Positions 1 through 10,679 of a stretch of DNA of 64,000 bases are shown piece after piece. The translations under genes and the position numbers were made by a program. Below the pieces are notes generated by a model. That model did no database searches. It had not been told where the DNA came from and saw nothing but the letters and a program-made list of their open reading frames with translations. This DNA is from Medicago truncatula (Eukaryota > Streptophyta > Magnoliopsida > Fabales > Fabaceae), in the NCBI RefSeq assembly GCF_003473485.1, contig NC_053044.1, forward strand, positions 50,880,091 to 50,944,090, given 5' to 3'. Numbering within the stretch: the stretch's first letter is position 1; every line of letters starts with the position of its first letter.

Positions 1-261
1 TCAATTATTGCAGAAGTGAAATATGTAGATTTCACTTCGGGGATATCAAATATGCCGTTGGGAAATACATGTCCAGATTCGGAAAAAATGTGGTTCCACT
101 TCAGTTGGATCGAAAACCGATGTGGCAAACGTGGTATCACATCGGCTACAAACCCGATGTGAAATGTTATTGACATACAACCTCACCTTTAGTCACATCG
201 GCTGGGACCCGATGTGAAAAGTTGATTTCCACTGATGTGAAATGTCATTTCTGTAGTAGTG
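1..261. mobile_element. CACTA (En/Spm-type) element end, truncated by the window edge
   Basis: The segment ends in CTGTAGTAGTG, which read from the other strand is CACTACTACAG, the classic CACTA terminus. Inside it are several copies, in both orientations, of a short motif related to TCACATCGG / CCGATGTGAAATG, the kind of subterminal repeat array to which CACTA transposases bind. No transposase coding sequence lies inside the window. The element continues off the left edge, so its size and whether it is autonomous are unknown. Confidence 0.75.
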
Positions 262-1381
262 ATGACATGATAGTGAAACTGATTTGAGAAACACACCTTC
301 AATTTGTCAAATAAAGTTTGAAGTTCAATCGCTTTGTCTTGGTCCATAGAAACGCCGTGTTATCTCCGTTGCTCTTTTAAACCAACTGCACTTCAGATGT
401 TTTCTGTACGCTACGCTGTATTTAGTAACATTAAATAAGCAGCTGAACTTAAATGGTGCCATTAGCCTTAAGCATATGTATTAGGTTATAGGCATCGATT
501 CATTTCATGATTATTTGTACTACTAAAACATTTAGAACCACATGACCAATAGAATTCAAATCATGTCATAGAAAACACGAGGGGATCTATAAATCATATT
601 AGGATGGTAAATAAGGCTGCTTTATGACCAAGCCTTTGTTTTAGCCCAGTAAAGGCCATGGACCCATGGCTTAAACAATTGCAAGAACATCAAGCCAAAA
701 ATAGAAAAACATCGTAGGGTGGTGAATATAAAGCCCCTAACCAACCCCTCACATTCAAAGACATATTACCCCTGCAATGTATTAAATCACTACTCCACAA
801 CAACACCAAACAAAAATCACATCAGGAGTATAATTTAAACTGCCGGACCACACAAATAAGGATGTACTATATTCGAAACTTCATAAGTGGGAAGGAATAG
901 ATTGTTCAATGCCTATCAATCTAGGGCTATAAATAAGGAATAGTAGTATAAAGCCAAAACTAGAAAAACATATATTAAAGCCTTTTCTCACTAGGTATTT
1001 AAATTTTTTAATTCTCCAGATTTGGACGATTATGTTAGCTGGAAGTTGCTATAAATTCATTGTGCCGAATATGATGTCATACTAATCAAATGTAAAAAGG
1101 ATATCATACGTAATTTGGTTGTTCATATTTGTGAGACACAACACAAGCCTTGCCTTAATATATTAGTAAATGGCATTGGATTTCTTATTACTTGATCTTT
1201 TAGACACTTGATGCGTACTTGGTGTCTTGGTTAGCATATCGGGTTTGTAGTACCGTATACTTTTAGCAGTGTGTTTGAAGGGCGTGTCATGTGTAGAGAC
1301 GAATAGTTAATATAGACACAACAAATAAAATTTAGTTTTTCTTCAAAAAAAAATAAAATAAATAGTTTGATTGTTTACATG
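262..1381. other. Intergenic, no gene recognised
   Basis: AT-rich sequence with no open reading frame of note and no recognised repeat family. It lies between the CACTA end and a small MITE. Confidence 0.5.
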
Positions 1382-1547
1382 GGATACCACTTGTGTACCA
1401 TTAAGGTACCAATAGTATATACCATTGGCCAATTAGAGTGTGTCACCTATCAATGTTACTTTATAGATGCTTTATTTGATATATTTTTTTAAAGGGTGTG
1501 CCACATGGTACATTCTAATTGGGCAATGGTATACACAAGTGCTATCC
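1382..1547. mobile_element. Small MITE with about 50-bp imperfect inverted repeats
   Basis: The left end reads GGATACCACTTGTGTACC and the right end, reverse-complemented, GGATAGCACTTGTGTATACC. The similarity continues inward through a CCATTGGCCAATTAGA-like stretch. There is no coding capacity. A target duplication was not identified, so the superfamily is open. Confidence 0.6.
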
Positions 1548-1829
1548 GTTCACAAGCTGACTGGAAATTATTTTGGATTGAGACCCTAGCTAGCTAGCAA
1601 GCTCTATGACTTCATTTGCCACTTTGTTTCTTGTGCACTTCTGTAAACAACCTGGAATTTCAGGATTTTATTTTCATGTGTTTTACAAATGGAGGTCAAG
1701 ATAGCATTGATGAGATGCTCCACAAAACAATCCTTCATACACCAATGTTGATGTCACCAACTTCCTGATGATGTAAGTTATTTGAATTGAAGGATGAGAT
1801 ATTATGGTTATTGTTTGTGTTGATATATA

Positions 1830-1943
1830 CTCCGGTCTCAAATATAAGCACAAAGTCAAACAAAGTTTATATATCTCGTTAAAAATTTAAATAAGATAGA
1901 TCAACTTTATTTGACTTTTATTGTTTATATTTGAGAACGAAGG
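1830..1943. mobile_element. Stowaway-type MITE
   Basis: About 114 bp with terminal repeats CTCCGGTCTCAAATATAAGC on the left and the complementary TTTATATTTGAGAACGAAGG on the right, flanked by TA dinucleotides (1828-1829 and 1944-1945). CTCC-type ends plus a TA target are the signature of Tc1/mariner-derived Stowaway elements. Confidence 0.75.
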
Positions 1944-1945
1944 TA

Positions 1946-2743
1946 GGTATATTTGATTTCAGTTTGTATTTGTATTTGTATAGAATTAAGAATTGGTAAA
2001 GGCTGGGGTGGTGAATACAAAGCCCATACCCTACCCCTGACATCAAAAGATCATAATCGATTGCTCGATAAATTTTTTCTTTTGTAGATTGACGAAATGA
2101 CAATTGTCGTTGAAAACTCATACACGCAAGTGTAAAAATTGGGGTTCAAACTTCGACATTTTTATCAATTGAGTTGGGACTTGTGGACTCTATTTCCATG
2201 TTTCTAACTCACAATGGATCCCACGGATTAATCTATAAACCATCACATTACTATTATAATTACTATTATTATTTTAAACAAATTGAATGAGAAGTTTGGT
2301 GCATGAGGACCGCTAATCACATAAGTGGACGGAATAAATAGACAAAATTGAAAGACAATAAACATACAACGGAAACATAGATTGATATGAAATTGAGAAA
2401 CCAGAAATTATTCAACGAAAGAGAAGCTATAAAAAACATATAGGAAGATAAGAACGAAAATAGAATTGCTAGATCACGTAAGAAAGGCGAAAGAGGGTTG
2501 AATAGGTCGAAAATATACCAGAAAGATGCTATTTGCAAGAAACTGCGTGGTGCAATCTTTGACGGCGAAGAAAAATGCCAGAGAACACGTATGAGAGGAA
2601 GTCTGAGAGTGATATGAGAAGCGAAATTATATGTCCGAGATTTTTTTTTTTTTTTTAATAAGTTATATGACCGAGTTAAGATCCTCTTTATTTATGGATG
2701 TCTTCATTTCATCCATTCAAAGAAATAAAGACATTTTTATTCT
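1946..2743. other. Intergenic, no gene; one poly(A)-tail micro-insertion
   Basis: No supported gene. At 2640-2662 an oligo-T tract is flanked by a 13-bp duplication with one mismatch (2627-2639 and 2663-2675), one of a recurring class described under findings. Confidence 0.5.
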
Positions 2744-2753
2744 TTTTAAATAT

Positions 2754-3719
2754 GAGCAAATGTGAGCATAGCTCCGTTGGTAGGACAATGCATTATTATA
2801 TGCAGAGGCCGGGTTCAAATCCGGATACCCTACTTATTCACCTTATAAGGTGAATACTAACCACTAAGCTACCTGACCAAAAAAAATATATATATATATA
2901 TGTATGAGCAAATGGTCAGATTGTGCACCTCGCTGTCACATAGGTCCTTGACTCAAAATTAAATACAAAGAAGTCCCTGACTGTGCACTTACGTTAGCAT
3001 TTTCTGACGTTAAATAATTATGTTAAGTGTGTCACAGGAACTGGAGTGAGAGTAAAAAATGGTCACTTTAGTCTCTGAATCAAAAATCAATATGTTCAAC
3101 TTGAATCTCAAATCCCTATATGTTATCCCTAAATTCCTTAAATTGAAAATCTCAAATCCCTAATTTATTATTTTATTTGACAATATTAATATAACTTTTT
3201 TTTTAAAATATAGTGTTCTTTTATTTAAAATTAAAAAAATAGAGATTTTTTTTTTGGTAAGGAAAAAAAATAGAGATTAATAATATCAACGTTATTTTTT
3301 TTTGTTACACAATTGGTTGTTTAATTGTGAACAAATTTTTACCGTTAAGCATAATAAAAAATACTTGCAACTTTCAATATATCTGAAGAAAAAAAAAAGT
3401 CTACAATGTTTAGAAAAAGGCCACTTTTTTTTTTTTACAAGAGAAAAAAATCACATATTAGTGTATCTTTTTTTTTAGGAATTTAGGGATAACATTTAGG
3501 GATTTGAGATTCAAGTTATGAATATTAATTTTTGGTTCAGGGACTAAAGTGACCATTTCCTACTTTCACTTTAGTCCATGTGACACACTTAACATAATTA
3601 TTTAACGTTATAGACTGAAGTGATAACGGAAGTGCAGAGTCAATGACTTCTTTAATCTTGAGTCACGGACCTATGTGACAGAGAGGTGCAAAGTCAGGGA
3701 TTAAAGTGACCATTTGCTC
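2754..3719. mobile_element. MULE-like long-inverted-repeat element, split by a SINE
   Basis: The ends are GAGCAAATGGTCA (left, interrupted by the SINE) and TGACCATTTGCTC (right). The complementary arms run inward for roughly 240 bp, covering the GTGACACACTTAACATAATT block and the block holding ATCCCTAAATTCCT. A perfect 10-bp target duplication, TTTTAAATAT, lies at 2744-2753 and 3720-3729, within the 8-11 bp range of Mutator-like elements. The interior is AT-rich without a transposase, so the element is non-autonomous. Confidence 0.8.
2763..2902 (+). mobile_element. tRNA-derived SINE nested in the MULE-like element
   Basis: About 140 bp. It has an A-box-like TAGCTCCGTTGGTAGGA and a B-box GGTTCAAATCC (internal RNA polymerase III promoter), and ends in CTGACC followed by an A-rich then (TA)n tail. 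It is flanked by the 12-bp duplication TATGAGCAAATG at 2751-2762 and 2903-2914. The duplicated bases belong to the terminal repeat of the host element, so the SINE is the younger insertion. Confidence 0.8.
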
Positions 3720-3771
3720 TTTTAAATATATAGACTTTCATTTATAATTCTTTTTACTTCTAGAAAAATTA

Positions 3772-4265
3772 GTGTTAAATAAATTTTTGATCCTATAGTC
3801 AGTTTTGTTTTTATTCTTCATATAAAAAATTGACATATTTTAGTTCTTGTTAAATTAAAACTTGATTAATTATGCTTCAACTTTTAATTTTTTAAATGAT
3901 TTTCTCAAGACTTGTTTAATCATTATAAAAAGTTTTTCCGTAAAAAATTAGTTCAAAGTTTGATTTTTATATCAAACTTTTCTTTAGTTTTATCTTGAAA
4001 TTTTGACATATAAAAAAACACATATTTAATTCATTACATGTTTAAAAATTCTATTTTTTTATAAAAGAGTTTTTATAATATTTTTAACATGTCTGTACAA
4101 AATCATTCAAAAATTTAAATGTTTAATTATAATTAAACAAATTTTAATTTAACAGAGATTAAAACTACGTGCTAGAAACTTTTAGAGACTAAAATTTGTC
4201 ATTTTTTTATGAGGACTAAAAATGAAATTTGTTATATTTATTGGGACTAAAACTTATTTAACCCT
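3772..4265. mobile_element. Second MULE-like foldback element
   Basis: Left end GTGTTAAATAAATTTTTGATCC pairs imperfectly with the right end, which reverse-complemented reads GGGTTAAATAAGTTTTAGTCC. Pairing continues over about 100 bp, including a shared GTTAAATTAAAA block. Flanks share only a short A-rich run, so no clean target duplication is claimed. No coding sequence. Confidence 0.55.
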
Positions 4266-4557
4266 AAAAATATAAGTCCTTTAAACATTTCGTTCATTTT
4301 AAACATATTAACTTCTAGGGACCAATACGAAAGTGCAGAGACTAATATAAGAAAATTCTGAAAGTAACTGGGGCTAATGATATTTTCAAGTTAAAAATAA
4401 TGAATAAAATGATAATTAAAAAACTGGAATATTTTTTGTCTTTTAATGTGCCATGTGGCATGGAAAGATTGGTCCATGTGGCTCACCGTTAGTTTTTTTT
4501 AACTTGGACTTAACAAAAGGACCAAAGCCAAAAAAAATTACAAACTGCAGGGACCAA

Positions 4558-4563
<6 letters not shown>

Positions 4564-4595
<32 letters not shown>
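4564..4595. repeat. (TA)n microsatellite
   Basis: Sixteen or so uninterrupted TA units, lying between two imperfect copies of a GCAGGGA(C/G)(C/G)AATG phrase. Confidence 0.9.
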
Positions 4596-4597
<2 letters not shown>

Positions 4598-4664
4598 CAG
4601 GGAGGAATGTCAAAATCTGATGAAAGTGCAAGGACCAATGCAATGTTTAAGTCAATTAAATTAT

Positions 4665-6342
4665 GCTTAATTGATCTGCATGTCCCTTAACTTATTTCTT
4701 TTATTCAATTTGGTCTCATAAGTCTTAACTTTCTCAAACACGTCCTTTATCTTTTGTTCAATTTGGTCCAATTTTGATAATTTTAATCCCCTAAAAAAAA
4801 AAAGACTGTTGGATTACGGAGGTCTATTAGATTTTATAGTGTATCACCAACATCTAATTTATTTACTTTCTTCTTCATCTTCATTCATCTATCAAATCAC
4901 ACTCTTCCAAATTCAAATCTCCAGATTCAATTTCAAAATTGAAATCACACTCTTCCAGCATCTTCATAAAATAAAATAAAAAAATCCAGATTCAATTTCA
5001 AATCACACTCTTCCAATTCCAATCTCTAGATTTATCATGAATTCTCATTTCCGCAATCCCAAACTGTTCCCCAATCCAATCCAAATGGCACTACCAAAAA
5101 AAAAAACCTTTCCCATAGCCAAAGAACACCACAACACAGCAAAACCAAAGAACCAACAAGGCAAGATCCCAAACAAAACACCCCTGGAACATAAGCACAC
5201 CCCAAAAGGAGAAACACAAAAACCAAACATTATACTAGCCGCCCCCTTCAAATCAAACCCAAAATCATCAAATTAAATCACTAAATCTCATTTCCATCAC
5301 ATTTCATATCAACTAATTTAGATAACAAAGTATTACACTACCCTTCAACAAAAAACAAAACTCAGAAGCTTCAGTATGACACAACTCTACCACACCATTC
5401 TCAACATCAAAACATGAATTGTTGCATAATCAATAAACTCAAATTCCAGCCTTTTTTAAATAAATAAAGCCATAAAGGACGACGACCCAGTGTCACCGAA
5501 GAAGGAGGCATGTTGTTTGTCGTGGGATACTAGAAGAAAGATGAGGTATGGTGGTTGAGATCCAAGTGGAAGAAGGATGTTGGTGGTTGTGTGTGAGTTG
5601 GTCGGAGAAGAAGGATGTAGTGGTGGTGGTGAAAACGACGTTGGTGATTGCTAAGGACGGTGGGATCGGAGAGCCATGGTGGTGTTGAAACGACGTGGTG
5701 GTGGAGAGGAGATTTGGTGAGGCCAGATCTAGTTGTATGGGATCGGAGATAGATACAGTGGGATGCCACGTCGATGGCCATAGGCCGACGAGTGGGACGA
5801 CAGTGGTCAGTGAACTCGGGTGAGAGAGATTTACAGAGGAGGGAGAGTTTGTGAGAGCTGCCCAAAAAACATGAGAGGTGTTTGATTTTTGTGTTTGATT
5901 TTTTGAACCTATGACACGTTGTTGTTTATTGTTTTGAAAAATAATGGATTTTTCTTCTTTTGATTTTGGGATGGTTATGGTGGAGTGATTGGAGGGTGTT
6001 GATGATGATAGATGAAGATGACAATGATGGTGGTGTAGTGATGAAATAGTAGGTTTAAATTTTTTCGTCCTGAGTTTTATTGATGAATATTAATGAAGGA
6101 TGAATGTAGATGAAGATGATGGAAGAAGAAGAAAGTAAATAAATTAGGTGTGGGTGATACACTATAAAATCTAATAGACCTCCATAATCCAACGGTCTCT
6201 TTTTTTAGGGGATTAAAATTATCAAAATTGGACCAAATTGAACAAAAGAAATAAGTTAAGGAACGTGTTTGAAAAAGTTAAAACTTATGAGACCAAATTG
6301 AATAAAAGAAATAAATTAAGGGACTGACAAATCAATTAAACC
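4665..6342. mobile_element. MULE-like element of 1.68 kb with about 230-bp inverted repeats
   Basis: The left arm (4665 to about 4895) and right arm (about 6112 to 6342) are strongly complementary: both carry the CCCTTAACTTATTTCTTTTATT block, CAATTTGGTCCAATTTTGAT, TTTTAATCCCCTAAA and CTATTAGATTTTATAGTGTA. A perfect 10-bp target duplication, ATTAAATTAT, lies at 4655-4664 and 6343-6352. The core (about 5030-5870) holds open frames on both strands, but none resembles a transposase. They are proline- and lysine-rich or low-complexity translations, so the core may be a captured fragment or simply unselected DNA. Confidence 0.85.
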
Positions 6343-7072
6343 ATTAAATTATATTAACCAAGACATCTTTACACTCTTCGCAAAAGGAGTCGCAAAGAAA
6401 AGCAGAGAAGAACAAGTAACAATTACATTAAATAGAGTCTAAAAAGCCAAAGAGGAAGCCAAGAAAAATTGCATTACTAGACACCTTCCAATCATAAAAG
6501 GGGATTGGGCTACACATGGTAGTTAAACTAAAAGTCGGTGTGTTTTACCTTCAACTATCATCACTATGTTTGAATCTTAATTTTGTTAAGAATATTATCC
6601 AGACGATCCTCCTTTTGTTGGAAAATTTAACCATTTATTTTTCTCTAAATTATCCAAACAGTAGAAAATCAAATCAAATTAAAAACGGCGTGTAAATATT
6701 TTGAAAAGCCTCCTAAAACACCAAATTGAATAGGCTTAATTACACTTTTGGTCCTACCATTTTGACCAACTCACGAAAATGGTCATACCTCTTTTAAATC
6801 GAACAAAATCGTCTTTAAACTATATGTTTTTTTGCAGTTTTAGTCCTATCTCCCTATTTCTAACTCCAGAAACGCACAGAAATGACAGTTTTAGTCCAAC
6901 CACCTATGCTCAACCATGAAATAAACAAAGAATAAAACATGTGGGTGCAATGAATCTACTTTATTCAGCACACTAACCTAATTTCCGAGACATTTTACAT
7001 ACCTGAAACATGTTTTAGAAATTAGGGATAATCTATGATGTTACTCAACTCAAAAAGAAGGCAGCCACCAAC

Positions 7073-7279
7073 TTGACATGGAAAGGAAGGACTTGTTGTG
7101 AAGGATCTACTTCAAAATCAACTTCCAAAGTGCCAGTTTACAATTTCAATCATCTTAGAAGGAGTGGGAGGACATGTTACTTTGGACCACAACCAAAGGA
7201 ATGTGCACCAGGAACTGTTGAATCAAATCCTATTGAAGTTGGAGTAGAAGATAATGGGGAACTCACTCAGGAGAACTAG
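7073..7279 (+). CDS. Short open frame, possibly the 3' tail of a lost transposon gene
   Basis: 68 codons, cysteine- and serine-rich near the start (GRTCCEGS, SGRTCYFG) with an acidic C-terminus, then TAG. I do not recognise the product. Upstream sequence gives no continuous frame. The stretch just downstream (7290-7440) repeats a TTGATGTAATGGCTTNAGACAATG phrase about five times, typical of degenerate 3' flanks. Its position inside MULE-like ends, convergent with a second gene, suggests the last exon of a deleted transposase gene. This is inference from position only. Confidence 0.25.
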   Translation: MTWKGRTCCEGSTSKSTSKVPVYNFNHLRRSGRTCYFGPQPKECAPGTVESNPIEVGVEDNGELTQEN

Positions 7280-7772
7280 CTGACTAGTATATTCCATATT
7301 ATGATGTAATGATTGTAGACAATGCCTTATTTTGATGTAATGGCTTTAGACAATGCCTTATTTTGATGCAATGGCTTCAGACAATGGCCTAAATGCCTCT
7401 ATTTTGTATGTAATGGCTTATGACAGTGCCTTATTTTGATGCATATATCTATTTGGTATTTTCTCTATAACAGTTACTTTTATTTTAGATGATTAAGGTG
7501 TTTTTACTTTTTGTTGTATTTGTTACGGCTTATACATAGTCATAGATGAATAGCAGTTGCATTCATGGCTTAAGCAATGACAAAATAACACAATGAACAC
7601 AATGAAACTTTTTCATTCAATTAACCATAGAGGTACATTAAAGTTCTTACACATGAGTACTTAAACATAAAGATACTTAAACATCAAGATACTAAAACAT
7701 CAAATTACAAACAAACTAAGATAACTTCTTAACAACCTAAACAAAGACAACCAACTTAACCCAAACAACCAC

Positions 7773-8381
7773 CTAAATTTTTTCAAACCATACAAAGAAA
7801 ACCCAGCTAATGATCGTGATCAATGACATCCATTTAACCTTCTTATTCTCATCCTCATATTTTGTCTTCCATTTCGCAATTTCATTCGACTCGAATGCCT
7901 TCATGACTTCATCAATGTTTTCACATTTGTTGCAAACTTGATTTTTCCTTCCATCCATTGACCTATCTATTGCAGGTGTAACTTTGATCATTGATGTAAC
8001 ACCAGGTATAATATCATCGTCCCAGATGTACAAATTGCAGGTACACATAGTCTGTTGAATAAATCCAGTACAAAATTAATCAAAAAATAGGACAACAATA
8101 CATTAATGAAACAAGTAATCTGTTCATAAACTCACCTTGTTGTTCCAGTTACGACACCTCCAAAACATCCGACCTTGATTCGCGTCAGTGATGGCAATGT
8201 AAGCCTTCATTGGTAAAGTGCAGTCACAAGCTGGTAGCATAACTGACAACGAATCAACCTCATTTTCCAATATACGACAGTGACTGCGACGACAACCTTG
8301 ACTGTGACTTGCTCCATTTCTTGAGATTGAATACGACTGTGACCCTCTACTTCCTGAATACCCACCTCTGCTACTTGACAT
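7773..8381 (-). CDS. GRF-type zinc-finger protein, two exons, transposon-associated
   Basis: Exon 1 runs 8381-8136 and exon 2 8051-7773, joined across a GT-AG intron of 84 bp in phase 0, giving about 174 residues. The start is the ATG of MSSSRGG; an upstream in-frame stretch lacks a better context. A serine/glycine/arginine-rich N-terminus precedes a GRF zinc finger: CxC (ACDC), NQGRMFWRC, then across the splice MCTCNLYIWDDD, matching the C-x-[FY]-x-W-x-D end of the motif. GRF fingers bind single-stranded nucleic acid in topoisomerase 3 and APE2-type proteins. The last 20 residues (WMSLITIISWVFFVWFE) form a hydrophobic tail that could anchor a membrane. Small GRF proteins of this build are numerous in legumes and often sit in repeats. 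Whether this copy is expressed is unknown. Confidence 0.6.
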
Positions 8382-8914
8382 TTCTGGTCGATGAAAACTG
8401 AAGAACAAGGTCGAGTAGCAAGAACAGAATGAAGAAGACAAGGAAGGGCGATTGAAGGTAGATTCACGGTAGAAAAGGAACGACGATTGAAGGAAAGGAT
8501 GAAGATGGATGGAATGATTGAAAAGAAAAGGGTGATTGAGAAGAAGATTGAGAAGAAAAGGAACGATTGAGAAGAAAAGGGGGAAATGAGAAACCCTAGA
8601 ATTTTCCCCCCTAATTCTTCAATTATATTTATTTTCAATTAATAAAAATTATTTTTTTAATTTTTATTAAGTAAATATGTTTTTTGTTTTTTAAAAATTG
8701 ATTTTAAATGACATGGCTGCCACATGAGCAAAATTGAACAGTCAACAGGTGACACGTATGCAAAAATCAGACACAGACAAGAAAGTGGGATCAAGGACCT
8801 TTTTAAAAAACAAAAAATTTTGCAGGGATTGATTTCAATTTTTTTTTACCAGGGACCAAAACTCAAATTCGCTATATTTGCAGGGACCAAAACCATATTT
8901 TAGCCTAATATATA

Positions 8915-8957
8915 TAAGGTCTGGGGTTCAAACCCCGACCATCACAAAAAAAAAAAA
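8915..8957 (+). mobile_element. 3' fragment of a tRNA-derived SINE
   Basis: AAGGTCTGGGGTTCAAACCCCGACCATCAC followed by A12 matches the B-box and tail of the SINE family at 15779. The 5' half is missing, and the fragment begins right at the end of the MULE-like segment. Confidence 0.5.
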
Positions 8958-9149
8958 GCATCATATTCACGTCTCCTTTTGTTGCAAAAATAATAATATC
9001 GATTGGAAAAAATAATAACACATTAATGTCAATTAAAGAGAAAAACATTTCCTAAAAAAACAAAAAGAGAAAAACATTCTATTAATCAAAAAAGGGAAAA
9101 ATTAAAATAGCATCATTCTATTGTGAATGATGTCAAATGGACCTCTTTA

Positions 9150-9559
9150 AGCTTTGTTTGGGAGTTTGGAGGGGAAGAGAGGGGAGGGTTTTGGAGGTTG
9201 GAAATATATAGAAAAATGGACAAAAAATTCACATTTTTTTGAAAGAACGGTTTTTTAGAGAATGATAAACTAATACTTATGATTAATATACTTTTAATTT
9301 TAAGAATATTATTCCTTCAAAAATTTTAAGAATATTATAACAACATAGATTGAATTTGAAAAATTCATATAAACCCTCCATAACCCTCAAAACCCTCCCT
9401 CAACACAATTTTTGAGTTCCCCAAATGAGATGGATTTTTTATTATGAATAAAAAACTAACCTCCAAAGTCTTCTCCTTTCAATGTCTTCTATTTCTTCCA
9501 TTTGTTCATTCCTTTTTTCCAAAATCTTCCCCTCCCCTCCAAACTCTCAAACAAAGGCT
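9150..9559. mobile_element. TIR element with GGAGGGGAAG-type ends
   Basis: Left end AGCTTTGTTTGGGAGTTTGG pairs with the right end, reverse-complemented AGCCTTTGTTTGAGAGTTTGG, and the G-rich inner parts pair as well. No coding capacity. A diverged relative lies at about 24283-24622, sharing TTTTTAGAGAATGATAAA and GGATTTTTTATTATGA. The target duplication is not clear, possibly TA/TTA. Confidence 0.6.
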
Positions 9560-10679
9560 TAGGGGCTTTACCCTAGACGCGTAAGGCAGATAGAGTTCAT
9601 CATCATATTTTAAAGCTTGAAATTAGCACGGTTCATTCAATTTAACGCGAATCCAACCCCACGATCAGTGTTTGACATTTACCAACTAAAACACGCATTT
9701 TCCTTTTCTTACCATTTTTATTTAATGTCACATACGGCGTGCAATTGCGATTTGGCAATTTCTCTAAATAAACAATACCACTAAGAATTGAACTCTTAGA
9801 GTTGGAAACAAGTTAGTAACAGTAGTAGAATACACGGAATCAAACCAAAATTTACAATACACTCCACGTGCATGGTAGTAAATAATAGTAAGAAATTTTC
9901 AATTGTTATCCCCAACATCACAAGACTATTTAAGGAAGTTTCCCATTCATTTTAGTTCTTTCACATAAGGAATGAATCCAAAATTTCGGCCTTAAAAATC
10001 CCTTGCCTTAATTAGAACTATTCAATGACGCGTCACAAGACTAGCCAAATACACACAATGTGAATGAATGATGCTATAAAAAAAACATTTCAGGATGAGT
10101 AAATACCACGTGTGTCTTTATCATCCCAGCTTGTACAAAAAAGCCAAATCCAATTCATCGTTCTTATCCTCACATCAAACACGACACATCCTCTGTGTTT
10201 CACCCATGTCATCCACTCAGACCCCAATCCTTTAACTACTTCTCTCAATCTTAATCATTAAGACACTAAATATAAACTTTAATTATTTTCATAAATGAGG
10301 AAATGCCACTACTATAGTAGTAGTTTCCATTGTCACAACAGTAATAACCGTCACGCACGCGGTTTTAACTGAATTAATACGTTTTTTTTATGAGACTTAA
10401 TTAATAAGTTATTACTGCACCGATCACGCGTATATTCTAAATTATCATACACATAGCATCAATCATATCATATACGAACAAATTCGATAAATTTCCACCA
10501 AATTAAATAAAAATAAATCAATTGAATTGAATTTTCACTGTCTACATTTTAAAGCCAGTCCCAATTTGTATGTACAGAACAAATTGATCCAAAATAATTG
10601 AAAGAAAAAAGAAAATAACTATGCCCTAAGCGATAATAATTATTACTAATAATAACAATAAAATTGGATCTATTATTGA
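9560..10679. other. Intergenic sequence 3' of the ZAT10-like gene
   Basis: AT-rich, with no supported gene or element. It should contain the 3' UTR and polyadenylation region of the minus-strand zinc-finger gene near 10500-10680. Confidence 0.45.

Larger units (their letters stand above)
6733..8912. mobile_element. Probable degraded MULE-like element carrying a GRF zinc-finger gene
   Basis: The left end GGCTTAATTACACTTTTGGTCC and the right end, reverse-complemented GGCTAAAATATGGTTTTGGTCC, are variants of the terminal repeat common to legume MULE-like elements. Similarity beyond about 25 bp is poor, and no target duplication was found. The two ends may therefore come from different insertions. 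Between them lie a short plus-strand open frame (7073-7279) and a convergent minus-strand GRF-type gene. Confidence 0.45.

Noticed and set aside
5037..5276. 79-codon plus-strand open frame and overlapping minus-strand frames
   Set aside because: Low-complexity Lys/Pro/Asn translation inside a non-autonomous MULE-like element; no family match and no exon context.
5530..5865. 111-codon minus-strand open frame (His/Ser/Thr-rich)
   Set aside because: Simple-sequence translation within the same element; no supporting features.
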